64,000 bases of DNA from JALCLA01 sp965653565 (lineage in GTDB: Bacteria > Pseudomonadota > Gammaproteobacteria > Xanthomonadales > Xanthomonadaceae). A model generated the notes under the pieces. It saw only the letters and a program-made list of their open reading frames with translations. It searched no databases and was not told the origin of the DNA. The position numbers and the translations under genes were made by a program. The stretch's first letter is position 1; each line of letters starts with the position of its first letter. This document shows positions 1-7,889 of the stretch, one piece after another. The DNA is taken from the NCBI GenBank assembly GCA_965653565.1, contig CBFHAI010000001.1, forward strand, positions 186,001 through 250,000, given 5' to 3'.

Positions 1-1
1 C

Positions 2-589
2 CGCATCGATGCGGCCGAACCGAAGAACCCGGCGCTGCTGGTGGTGAACGGCGCCGCGATGCCGCTGAAAATCGCCGAGGACGGCAGTTTCGACCGGCCC
101 TACGTGTTCAACTCGGGCAGCAACAGCGTCGAAGTGCGCGATGCCGATCGCGGCGCCGTGCGCCGCGTGCAGTTCCACAACGGCAGCGAAGGCGAAGTGC
201 CGGCGCGCCTGCGCGTGCTGCTGGCCTGGGACAGCGACAACACCGATCTGGATCTGCACGTGATCACGCCCGACGGCGGACACGCGTGGTACGGCACGCG
301 CACGCTGCCGAACGGCGGCGCGCTCGATGTCGACGTCACCACCGGCTATGGGCCGGAAATATTCGCCACGCCGACGCCGCTGCACGGCACTTATCACGTC
401 TACGTGAATTACTACGGCGGCGGCTACGACGCGCAATCGGAAGGCGGCGACATGGCGCAGCCGCTCACCGTCGCCAGCATCACCGTCATCGGCCAGGAAG
501 GCACGGCGAACGAGAAACGCGAAACGGTGCAGGTGCCGATGCGTGCGCCGGGAGAACTGATGCTGGTGAAGAGTTTCAGCTATCCGTGA
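2..589 (+). CDS. YfaP-like DUF2135 protein, 5' end outside window
   Basis: The reading frame is open from the first bases, so the protein begins upstream and only its last 195 residues are seen. They contain the motif A-W-D-S-D-N-T-D-L-D-L-H-V, then a G-G-H-A-W-Y-G stretch and an aromatic Y-H-V-Y-V-N-Y-Y-G-G-G strand. This pattern is typical of DUF2135 (YfaP family), a beta-rich domain usually found in exported proteins that sit beside bacterial alpha-2-macroglobulin-like genes. No biochemical activity can be assigned. It is convergent with the downstream M23 peptidase gene. A signal peptide, if any, would lie outside the window. Confidence 0.75.
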   Translation, partial: RIDAAEPKNPALLVVNGAAMPLKIAEDGSFDRPYVFNSGSNSVEVRDADRGAVRRVQFHNGSEGEVPARLRVLLAWDSDNTDLDLHVITPDGGHAWYGTRTLPNGGALDVDVTTGYGPEIFATPTPLHGTYHVYVNYYGGGYDAQSEGGDMAQPLTVASITVIGQEGTANEKRETVQVPMRAPGELMLVKSFSYP

Positions 590-608
590 CGCGGGGCTGC
601 GCCCGGGC

Positions 609-638
609 CGTTTGAAAAACGTCGCCGAATTTCAAACG
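609..638. terminator. Hairpin between convergent genes, possible terminator
   Basis: A perfect 9-bp inverted repeat (cgtttgaaa / tttcaaacg) with a 12-base loop lies between the convergent DUF2135 and M23 genes. It has no T-tract, so it is at best a weak bidirectional terminator. Confidence 0.35.
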
Positions 639-660
639 ACGAAACGCCGTGCGCGCAGGC

Positions 661-1587
661 TCATTCGCCGCCGCGCGCCCGCGTATCCGGAATCTTGATC
701 GGGCCGCCCGGCCCTTCCAGATCGATCGGAATCGACTCGAGTTCCATGCCGGCATTCACCTGCACCGCGAAATGCAGATGCGGGCCGGTGGAATAGCCGG
801 TATTGCCCGACGCGCCGAGCCGCTGCCCGACATTGACGCGCTGCCCCGGCGCCACGATCACGCTTTCCGGTTGCAGATGCGCGTACACCGCCATCGTGCC
901 GTCCTCGTGCACCACGCGAACCTGATTCGCGCGCGCACCGAACTTGTCGCGATTGAGACCGGCCCCTTCGAAATCGTCCTGCACCTGCATCACTACGCCG
1001 GCGCGCGCCGCCAGCACCGGCGTGCCTTCCGGCGCGGCGAAATCGATCGCGTACATCGATTGCTTGTCGGTATGGCTGAAGGTGCCGCCGAAGCCCTGAT
1101 CGATGCGCCAGCCGGACAGATCGAGCGGCAGCCGATAGACGGTGCCATCGGGCATCGCGGCCGGATCGCCCGGCACCGAACGCAGTTCGACCGCGAAGGC
1201 GCCGGGCTGGCCCTCGTCGAGGATGCGCATCACGCTGAGCGCCGATTCGCTCGACGCTGGCACCACCGCGCGCAACGGCAGCGGCGGGTCGCTGCTGATA
1301 TTGGCGTTCTCGGCGAAGCTCAGTTCCACTTCCACCGGGCCGTGCAGACGATTCGCGGCGAACGCGGTCTTCTCGCCATCGCGGCCGGCGAGCCGCAGCA
1401 CCGCAATCTGTTCGAGCTCGGCGCGCACCGAAATCTGCTCCACCGTCGCGCCATCGTCTTGCGGCTTGCGATCGGTGTAGTGCGTGATGCCGTTTTCGTC
1501 GACCACTTTGTAGATCTTCTTGGCGGCCAGCGGCGCCGAGAACGCCAGTGCGCTCGTTGCAAGAAGCAGAACGCGACGCGCGCGCAT
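661..1587 (-). CDS. Exported M23 peptidase with N-terminal DUF4124
   Basis: This 308-residue protein starts at the ATG that precedes a signal peptide (M-R-A-R-R-V-L-L-L). Upstream in-frame codons look like out-of-frame coding sequence of the neighbour. Residues about 22-45 (K-I-Y-K-V-V-D-E-N-G-I-T-H-Y-T-D) match DUF4124, a short domain common in exported gammaproteobacterial proteins. The C-terminal half is a LytM/M23 zinc endopeptidase: the metal-binding H-x6-D pair lies in F-S-H-T-D-K-Q-S-M-Y-A-I-D-F, and the second site is G-P-H-L-H-F. Such enzymes cleave peptidoglycan cross-bridges or activate amidases in the periplasm. Its 5' end lies four bases from the stop of the phytase-like gene, so the two are probably co-transcribed. 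Confidence 0.88.
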   Translation of the reverse strand: MRARRVLLLATSALAFSAPLAAKKIYKVVDENGITHYTDRKPQDDGATVEQISVRAELEQIAVLRLAGRDGEKTAFAANRLHGPVEVELSFAENANISSDPPLPLRAVVPASSESALSVMRILDEGQPGAFAVELRSVPGDPAAMPDGTVYRLPLDLSGWRIDQGFGGTFSHTDKQSMYAIDFAAPEGTPVLAARAGVVMQVQDDFEGAGLNRDKFGARANQVRVVHEDGTMAVYAHLQPESVIVAPGQRVNVGQRLGASGNTGYSTGPHLHFAVQVNAGMELESIPIDLEGPGGPIKIPDTRARGGE

Positions 1588-1591
1588 CGCC

Positions 1592-2689
1592 CTACCGCTC
1601 GCAGCTCGTGCGCAGGCCGAGCGCCGTGGCGACGTCGCGCCAATCGAACGCCACCACGCCCTGATCGTGATGCACGGCGTAGAACACACCGGCCGGGAAG
1701 CGCTCGGTCGGCAGCGGATGCAGCGCCACGCCGTCGGTGAACTGCACGGTTTCGCCGCGGAACGTACCCAGGTGTTCGAGCGAGGCGCGGTCGAACACGT
1801 GAAAGCGGTTCGAGTGCAGTTGCTGGTCGGTGGCGATCCAGTAACCGGAGCCATCGGGGCAATCGTAGAGCGCCAGGCCCTCGGGCTGGCCGCCGAACAG
1901 GCCGGCGCCGAGATCCTTGCCGGTGTAGCGGCCGGCGCTGTCGTACAAGCGGATCTCGCCCGGTTCGTCCTCGATGTATTCCTCGGGGATCAGCAGCCGG
2001 TCGTGGCTCGGATCGCCGACGATCGATTCGATCCAGCGGATCGAACCGGCCGCGCTGGTATCGCCGAACGCCTGCGACAGCGTCGCGTGCAGCCGGCCTT
2101 CGGCATCCATGTTGACGGTGAAGCGCTTGACGCGCCGATCGAGCTGCGCCAGCGGCGGCACCGAGTTGTCGGCGGTCTGGTAACTGTCGGTGACCAGCAC
2201 TTCGAGTTCGAGCGGCGCGGTTTCGAACAGCCACAGGCCGTAGGGCTTGAGCAGCTCGGCTTCGCCGAAGGTATCGAGCGGGATGAAGTCGGGCAGTTCC
2301 ATCACCTGCACGCGATGATTGTCGCGTTCGACCACGAAGACGAGGTCGCCGAACACGGCGATGCCGTTGGGCCGCAGGAATTGTCCCGGCGCCATGCCCT
2401 GCGCGCCTACCGTGCGCAGCTTGGCGCCGCTGTCGCCGTCGAACACGATCAGCTGGCCGCTGTCCTTGGCGGTGGCGATGAGCCAGGTGCCGCCTTCGGG
2501 CGTGGTCCAGGTGGCGATCGAATCGATGTTGTCGCCCGGGCTCAGCGCCGTGACGAAAGTCTCCGCCACCACCGTCGCCGCCACGCCGTCGCCGGCGGGT
2601 TTCGGCAGCGCCGGGGGACGGGCCGGACGGGCGGCGCAGGCCGCGAGCAGAACGGGAACGGCTAGGGCGATACCAAGGCGGCGAAGCAT
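1592..2689 (-). CDS. Phytase-like beta-propeller lipoprotein
   Basis: A 365-residue protein starting at M-L-R-R-L-G, chosen because it yields a lipoprotein signal ending in the lipobox L-A-A-C. The mature part has repeated propeller-like strands (A-T-A-K-D-S-G-Q-L-I-V-F-D, then L-R-P-N-G-I-A-V-F-G-D-L-V-F-V-V). The C-terminal section G-L-A-L-Y-D, W-I-A-T-D-Q, F-T-D-G-V-A, F-P-A-G-V-F-Y-A and V-A-F-D-W-R-D-V-A resembles beta-propeller phytases (3-phytase family). The usual N-N-V-D phytase motif is not evident, so activity on phytate is uncertain. It is divergent from a TonB-dependent receptor, an arrangement reported for bacterial phytases. An NHL-type propeller of other function is the alternative. 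Confidence 0.65.
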   Translation of the reverse strand: MLRRLGIALAVPVLLAACAARPARPPALPKPAGDGVAATVVAETFVTALSPGDNIDSIATWTTPEGGTWLIATAKDSGQLIVFDGDSGAKLRTVGAQGMAPGQFLRPNGIAVFGDLVFVVERDNHRVQVMELPDFIPLDTFGEAELLKPYGLWLFETAPLELEVLVTDSYQTADNSVPPLAQLDRRVKRFTVNMDAEGRLHATLSQAFGDTSAAGSIRWIESIVGDPSHDRLLIPEEYIEDEPGEIRLYDSAGRYTGKDLGAGLFGGQPEGLALYDCPDGSGYWIATDQQLHSNRFHVFDRASLEHLGTFRGETVQFTDGVALHPLPTERFPAGVFYAVHHDQGVVAFDWRDVATALGLRTSCER

Positions 2690-2813
2690 GCGCGAATCCG
2701 GCGGCGAGACGATCGCGCCCGTGGCGCGACCCATGCCGCAGTGTAACGCGCGGTAATCATTCCGCCATGTGGGATGCGTAGAAAGGTCGGCTTCACCTGC
2801 CCAGGAAACGCCG

Positions 2814-5156
2814 ATGCCCACGATGCCGCCGGTCGCGAAACTCGCCCGCGCCCTTTCCCTCGCCCTGCTTGCCGGCGCCGCGGGCGCGGCGACCGCGCAG
2901 TCTGGGTCGCCGCTGCCCGACGGCAGCGAAAGTGCCTCGCGCAAGCTCGACGCGATCGTGGTGCAGGGCGAAATCGCCTACCGCGACCGCAGCGACGCCA
3001 TCGCCCCGACGCTGTCCTACGACCTCGAATATTTCCAGCGCTTCGAGCCGCTGACCGTCGGCGACATGCTCAAGCGCGTGCCGAGCGTGGCCTTCGTGTC
3101 GGACGTACTCGAATACGACGGCGCGCGCCTGCGCGGGCTCGATCCGGGCTACACCCAGATCCTGATCAACGGCAAGAAAGTGCCGGGCGCCGGCGCCGAT
3201 CGATCCTTCTTCGTCGATCGCATTCCGGCCGAACTGGTCGAACGCATCGAGATCATCCGCAACACCAGCGCCAACCGTTCGGGCGATGCGGTGGCCGGCG
3301 CGCTCAATATCGTGCTGCGCGATGCCTACGAATTCGACGGCAAATATCTGCGCGTGGGCGCGCTGCATTTCGATGACGGCGAATTCAAGCCGACTTACGG
3401 CGGCGTGGCCAGCGGGCAGGTGGGCGAGGGCCGGCTGCTGGCCGGCTTCAACGTGCAGGGCCGCTACAACCCGAAGGAAAAGCGCAGCGATCGCTTCGAG
3501 CAACCGGGCGGCGATTTCGTCGATCGCGAAGATCAGGACGACACCCGCGACGGCACCGACTATTCCGCCAACCTCTCCTACACGCAGCAATTCGACGACA
3601 GCCGCCTGTCGCTGCGCGGCCTGGCCGTGCTGACCGATCGCGACGAAACCGAGCATTCGCTCGAATACAACGATGCGGCCAGCGTTTCGCGCGACAACCT
3701 GCTATCGGAAAACAACCAGTTCGAGGACATCGAACAGCATAACTACACGCTCGGCGGTTCTTACGAATTCGGCGCCTTCGGCGGCCGCAACGAAATCGAT
3801 CTGGACTACGCCGCGTTCGACGAAGACACCGTCGGCACCGAAGAAGAGGCGAGCTTCGACGACGAAGACTCGCCGCCGTCGTTCGACGGCCTCGAAGGCC
3901 AGCGCACGCTCACCGACATCGAAGACGAAGAACTCTCGCTCAAACTCGCGCACGAGCGCGAAATTTCCGACACCGTCACGATGGAATTCGGCGTCGACGC
4001 CATCGACAAGCAGCGCGACACCCAGCTGCAGGTCAGCGAAGTCGAAGCCGACGACGAAGGCGATCCGCTGCCGTCGTACGGCGATTTCGAAGTGCAGGCC
4101 AGCCGCATCGAGGAAAATCGGCTCGACCCGTACGTCATGTTCACCGGCGGCGCCGGCGCGCTCGAATGGGAAACCGGTCTGCGCTACGAAACCACCGATT
4201 CGGATATCGAAGCCGATGGTGAGACGGCATCGAGCGATTATTCGATCCTGCTGCCGTCGGCGCATCTGCGCTGGAATCTCACCGACGACGACCGCCTGCT
4301 GTTCTCGCTCGGCCGCAGCGTGCGCCGTCCCAACTTCAACTTCCTGCTGCCGCTGACGCTGGAAGAGGAATACGGCGACAACGATTTCGCCGGCAACCCG
4401 CTGCTGGAACCCGAAACCGCCTGGGGCGTGGACCTGGGCTTCGAACGCCGCCTCGGCCGGCAGGGCATCGTCGGCGTGAATGTGTTTTATCGCGACGTGA
4501 AAGACCTGATCGAAATCGTCAACACCGGCGAGCCCAGCGCCACCGCGCTCGACGACTTCGAGGAAGAGGTCGAAGAATTCCTCGACGAAAATCCCGGCGC
4601 CACGCCCGATTCGCCGGACTATCCGGAGTTCGACCCCGACAGCTTCGTCTACACCGCGGCCAATGTCGGCGACGGCTCGGTCTACGGCATCGAGTTCGAT
4701 GCCTCCACGCCGCTCACCGCGTGGGGTCTGCCCGATACCGGCGTATTCGTGAACTACTCGTGGCTCGACAGTTCGATCGACGACGAATTCGGCGAACGCA
4801 CCTTCAACGACCAGGCCGACTATGTCTACAACGTCGGCTTCATCCAGGATCTGCCCGACTGGGCGGCTTCCTTCGGCGCCAGCTACCGCCGCCAGGGCAC
4901 CGCCTTCTCGCGCCTGCTGGCGCAGGAAGTGACGACGCGCTACGGCGCCGACCTCGAAGTCTTCATCGAAAAACGCTTCGGCGACCGCATGTCGCTGCGC
5001 CTCACCGGCTCGAACCTGCTGAACGCGTCGAAAGACGAACTCTTCAACAAATTCGACAACGCGCAGGACCAGATCGACCGCGATTTCGACGAGTACGAGG
5101 TGGAGACGGAGGAGTCGGGGCCCGTTTATCAGCTGATTGCGCGGGTGGCGTTTTGA
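2814..5156 (+). CDS. TonB-dependent outer membrane receptor
   Basis: A 780-residue protein. The ATG at 2814 is chosen over an upstream GTG because it follows an AGGAAA ribosome site and starts a clean signal peptide ending near A-T-A-Q. A plug domain follows: L-T-V-G-D-M-L-K-R-V-P-S-V, then R-L-R-G-L-D-P-G-Y-T-Q-I-L-I-N-G-K, and E-L-V-E-R-I-E-I-I-R-N. The rest is a beta-barrel ending in the terminal aromatic V-A-F typical of outer membrane proteins. The barrel is unusually acidic, with several D/E-rich loops (for example around 3830-3880 and 4555-4590), which could bind cations or cationic ligands. The substrate is unknown; the divergent phytase-like lipoprotein makes a phosphorylated inositol or a metal plausible. 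Confidence 0.9.
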   Translation: MPTMPPVAKLARALSLALLAGAAGAATAQSGSPLPDGSESASRKLDAIVVQGEIAYRDRSDAIAPTLSYDLEYFQRFEPLTVGDMLKRVPSVAFVSDVLEYDGARLRGLDPGYTQILINGKKVPGAGADRSFFVDRIPAELVERIEIIRNTSANRSGDAVAGALNIVLRDAYEFDGKYLRVGALHFDDGEFKPTYGGVASGQVGEGRLLAGFNVQGRYNPKEKRSDRFEQPGGDFVDREDQDDTRDGTDYSANLSYTQQFDDSRLSLRGLAVLTDRDETEHSLEYNDAASVSRDNLLSENNQFEDIEQHNYTLGGSYEFGAFGGRNEIDLDYAAFDEDTVGTEEEASFDDEDSPPSFDGLEGQRTLTDIEDEELSLKLAHEREISDTVTMEFGVDAIDKQRDTQLQVSEVEADDEGDPLPSYGDFEVQASRIEENRLDPYVMFTGGAGALEWETGLRYETTDSDIEADGETASSDYSILLPSAHLRWNLTDDDRLLFSLGRSVRRPNFNFLLPLTLEEEYGDNDFAGNPLLEPETAWGVDLGFERRLGRQGIVGVNVFYRDVKDLIEIVNTGEPSATALDDFEEEVEEFLDENPGATPDSPDYPEFDPDSFVYTAANVGDGSVYGIEFDASTPLTAWGLPDTGVFVNYSWLDSSIDDEFGERTFNDQADYVYNVGFIQDLPDWAASFGASYRRQGTAFSRLLAQEVTTRYGADLEVFIEKRFGDRMSLRLTGSNLLNASKDELFNKFDNAQDQIDRDFDEYEVETEESGPVYQLIARVAF

Positions 5157-5366
5157 GGGATAGGGGTTAGGGATTAGTAGTGAGGGCGCTTCGGCTGTAG
5201 CGGCGCGAATGGCTCGGACGTTATGGCGCGCACGCCCTCGCCACTCGCCCCTAACCCCTGCTCCAAAGGGACGAGGGACGAGTTGTGAGGGCGCCCTGAT
5301 CGCCAGGCCTCGAACTACCCAAGCGTCTCAAAAGCACGCCCTCGCCACTCGCCCCTAACCCCTGTT
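5157..5366. repeat. Family 1 intergenic repeat (TTAGGGG-type arms)
   Basis: Directly after the receptor stop codon comes a G-rich arm (about 5157-5187, containing aggggttaggg and tagtgagggcg). Two C-rich arms of complementary type follow at about 5231-5263 and 5336-5366 (ccctcgccactcgcccctaa then cccctg). Equivalent paired arms occur at 23045-23147 and 37841-37979. The stretch 5157-5395 holds no gene; it consists of these arms plus unremarkable spacers. Confidence 0.75.
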
Positions 5367-5395
5367 CTATCCATCGCTCCATCCGCATAAAGCGA

Positions 5396-5424
5396 TTGAC
5401 ACCCGCTCCACCGCCCGGCAAAGT
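5396..5424 (+). promoter_or_regulatory. Sigma-70-like promoter for the met operon
   Basis: A perfect TTGACA -35 box (5396-5401) is followed after 17 bases by CAAAGT (5419-5424), a weak -10 element. Transcription would start near 5431, just ahead of the riboswitch aptamer. The position supports the call; the poor -10 match limits confidence. Confidence 0.6.
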
Positions 5425-5436
5425 AGGCCCCGTAAT

Positions 5437-5549
5437 CCCATCGAGACCGGCTGAGGGACAGGCCCTTGGAAGCCGGGGCAACCCGCGAACGCGCAAGCGC
5501 TCGTAGGGTGCCAATTCCTGCGGGGACTTTTCGTCCACCGGAAGATGGA
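5437..5549 (+). ncRNA. SAM-I (S-box) riboswitch
   Basis: The sequence carries the conserved SAM-I aptamer segments in order: gagaccggctgagggacagg, ccc-ttg-gaa-gcc-gggg-caacc, ggtgccaattcc, and gaagatgg at the 3' end. The P1 helix closes between ccatc (5438-5442) and gatgg (5544-5548). SAM-I aptamers bind S-adenosylmethionine and repress methionine genes. Most known examples are in Firmicutes, but they also occur in Xanthomonadales ahead of this operon. The aptamer lies about 95 bases upstream of the metXS start. No T-tract terminator follows, so control may act on translation or through Rho. Confidence 0.9.
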
Positions 5550-5552
5550 AAG

Positions 5553-5570
5553 TGCCGCGTTCGCGCGGCA
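5553..5570 (+). promoter_or_regulatory. UUCG-loop hairpin downstream of the riboswitch
   Basis: Directly after the aptamer is a perfect 7-bp stem (tgccgcg / cgcggca) closed by a ttcg tetraloop. It is probably part of the expression platform or a folding insulator. It lacks a following T-tract, so it does not look like a classical intrinsic terminator. The remainder of the leader (5571-5643) holds only a GGAG ribosome site ahead of metXS. Confidence 0.5.
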
Positions 5571-5643
5571 TGGCGGCCCCATCGTCGGCACAACCGCGGA
5601 AGGCTCGGCGGGATCCCACGGATCCGCTGCACGGAGCACGACG

Positions 5644-6696
5644 ATGAGCCTTTCTTCCCTGCCGGCGCTGCCGGACACTGCATTCGCCGAGTCGGCATCC
5701 GCCAGCCTCGCCTGGCCCACGCAGAACGAAATCGCCACGCCGATCGCGGTGCGCGGCGTGCTCGGCATCGAGCTTGGCCTGCGTCACGCCGGCCAGCGCA
5801 AGGTGCGCATCGCGTGGGAATGCATCGGCGCGCCGAACGCGCCGGTGATCGTCGTACAAGGCGGCATCTCGGCGACGCGGCACGTCGCAGCAAGCGCGGC
5901 CTATCCGGAAAACGGCTGGTGGCAGGAACAGGTCGGCACGGGACGCCCGATCGATCCTGCCCACTGCCGCGTGATCTCGATCGACTGGCTCGGTGCCGAC
6001 GGCGCGCTCGATGCGGTGCTCGATCCCGCCGACCAGGCCGATGCCATCGCCGCGGTGCTCGATGCGCTCGATGTGCGCCGCGTGCGCGCTTTCGTCGGTG
6101 CCTCGTACGGCGCGATGGTCGGGTTGCAATTCGCGGCGCGCCACGGGGCGCGACTTGAACGCCTGGTCGCGATCAGCGGCGCGCATCGCTCGCATCCGCA
6201 GGTGACCGCGCTGCGCGTGATCCAGCGCCGCATCGTGGCGCTCGGCCGCAGCGAAGCGGGCATTCGCGAAGCGCTGGCGATCGCGCGTTCGCTCGCGGTG
6301 ATCGGCTATCGCACCGCCGACGAATTTTCGCAGCGGTTCGACGCGGCGCCGGCGGTGGACGAAACCGGCGTGCGTTTCGCGGTGGAAGATTATTTCGATG
6401 CGATCGGCCCGCGCTTCGTGGCGCGCTTCACGCCGACGGCGTATCTGCGCTTGTCCGAGTCGATCGATCTGCAGCGGTTGGAGCCGCAAGACGTGCGTGT
6501 TCCGACCGACGTCGTCGCCGTGACGCAGGATCAGATCGTGCCGCTTGCCGACCTGGAAACATTGCAGGCGAATCTCGGCGCGCGATGTCGATTGCACCGC
6601 ATCGACTCGTGTTTCGGCCACGATGCGTTCCTGAAGGAAGCCGAGGCGATCGACGCCATCCTGCGCACCGCATTCGCCGCGGGAGCCGCAGCATGA
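5644..6696 (+). CDS. metXS: Homoserine O-succinyltransferase (MetX fold)
   Basis: A 350-residue alpha/beta-hydrolase-fold acyltransferase that activates homoserine for methionine synthesis. The nucleophile elbow G-A-S-Y-G-A-M places the catalytic serine at residue 154; the acid is D296 (T-Q-D-Q-I-V-P) and the base H326 (F-G-H-D-A-F-L-K-E). The sequence resembles the Xanthomonas-type enzymes described as succinyl-specific MetX; acetyl-CoA use cannot be excluded from sequence. The start at 5644 follows a GGAG site; an upstream in-frame ATG at 5545 lies inside the riboswitch and is rejected. It is first in the operon and overlaps metB by ATGA. Confidence 0.88.
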   Translation: MSLSSLPALPDTAFAESASASLAWPTQNEIATPIAVRGVLGIELGLRHAGQRKVRIAWECIGAPNAPVIVVQGGISATRHVAASAAYPENGWWQEQVGTGRPIDPAHCRVISIDWLGADGALDAVLDPADQADAIAAVLDALDVRRVRAFVGASYGAMVGLQFAARHGARLERLVAISGAHRSHPQVTALRVIQRRIVALGRSEAGIREALAIARSLAVIGYRTADEFSQRFDAAPAVDETGVRFAVEDYFDAIGPRFVARFTPTAYLRLSESIDLQRLEPQDVRVPTDVVAVTQDQIVPLADLETLQANLGARCRLHRIDSCFGHDAFLKEAEAIDAILRTAFAAGAAA

Positions 6697-7889
6697 GCCG
6701 CGTCCGCCTGCCTGCGACCGCCGCCGTACGCGCCGCGATCGACAGCGACACCGCGCATGGCGCCGTCGTGCCGCCGCTGGTGTTGTCGACCAACTTCAGC
6801 TTCGAAGGCTTCGGCAAGAAGCGCACTTACGACTACACGCGCAGTGGCAATCCGACGCGCGACCAACTCGGCAACGCACTGGCCGAACTCGAAGGCGGCG
6901 CCGGCGGCGTGGTGACGGCCACGGGCATGGCCGCGATCACGCTGGTGCTGGCGCTGCTCGAACCCGGCGACGGCCTCGTGGTGCCGCACGATGGCTACGG
7001 CGGCAGCTGGCGGTTGTTCAACGCGCTGGCGAAGAAGAACCATTTCACGCTGCACACCATCGACTACAACGATCCGCGCGCGCTCGCTGCGGCACTGGCT
7101 ACCGGCCCGCGCCTCGTCTGGATCGAAACGCCGTCGAATCCGCTGCTGCGCCTCACCGATATCCGCTTCGTCGCCGAAGCCGCGCACGCCGCGGGTGCGA
7201 CGGTGGTGGTCGACAACACCTTCCTGTCGCCGGCGTTGCAGCAGCCGATCGCGCTCGGCGCCGACGTCGTGGTGCACTCGACGACGAAATACATCAACGG
7301 CCACAGCGATGTGGTGGGCGGCGCCGTCGTCGCGAAGGACGCAGCGCTGCATGAACAACTGGTGTGGTGGGCGAACGCGCTCGGCCTCACCGGTTCGCCG
7401 TTCGACAGCTTCCTGACCTTGCGCGGCCTGCGCACGCTCGATGCGCGCCTGCGCGTGCACCAGGAAAACGCGGCCGAACTGGCGACCTTGCTCGACGCCC
7501 ATCCGGCCGTGGCCAACGTCTATTACCCGGGTCTCGCCGCGCATCCGGGACACGCGCTCGCCGCGCGCCAGCAACGCGGCTACGGCGCGATGCTGAGTTT
7601 CGAATTGCACGGCGGCGAGGCCGAAGTTCGCGCCTTCCTCGACGGACTCGACTGCTTCACGCTGGCCGAATCGCTGGGCGGCGTGGAAAGCCTGGTCGCG
7701 CACCCGGCCACGATGACGCACGCGGCGATGAGCGCCGAAGCGCGTCGGACCGCGGGTATCTCCGACGGCTTGTTGCGGCTGTCGGTGGGCATCGAAGCCG
7801 CCGACGATCTGATCGCCGATATCGAGGCCGGCCTGCACCGCGCCACCGTGTCGCAGCGTTCGACACGCAGCGAAACGGCGTTCGCATGA
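6693..7889 (+). CDS. metB: Cystathionine gamma-synthase / O-succinylhomoserine lyase
   Basis: A 398-residue PLP enzyme of the Cys/Met metabolism family. It would condense O-succinylhomoserine with cysteine (or sulfide) in the second step of the methionine branch. Visible family signatures are Y-D-Y-T-R-S-G-N-P-T-R near the N-terminus, the aspartate of V-V-V-D-N-T-F, and the Schiff-base lysine K199 in S-T-T-K-Y-I-N-G-H-S-D. The ATG overlaps the metXS stop by four bases and its own stop overlaps hom in the same way, so the three are translationally coupled under the SAM-I riboswitch. The choice between cystathionine synthase and direct sulfhydrylase cannot be made from sequence. Confidence 0.88.
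   Translation: MSRVRLPATAAVRAAIDSDTAHGAVVPPLVLSTNFSFEGFGKKRTYDYTRSGNPTRDQLGNALAELEGGAGGVVTATGMAAITLVLALLEPGDGLVVPHDGYGGSWRLFNALAKKNHFTLHTIDYNDPRALAAALATGPRLVWIETPSNPLLRLTDIRFVAEAAHAAGATVVVDNTFLSPALQQPIALGADVVVHSTTKYINGHSDVVGGAVVAKDAALHEQLVWWANALGLTGSPFDSFLTLRGLRTLDARLRVHQENAAELATLLDAHPAVANVYYPGLAAHPGHALAARQQRGYGAMLSFELHGGEAEVRAFLDGLDCFTLAESLGGVESLVAHPATMTHAAMSAEARRTAGISDGLLRLSVGIEAADDLIADIEAGLHRATVSQRSTRSETAFA

Noticed and set aside
5545..5643. In-frame upstream ATG extending metXS by 33 codons
   Set aside because: It starts inside the SAM-I aptamer and adds residues not typical of the family; the ATG at 5644 has a ribosome site.
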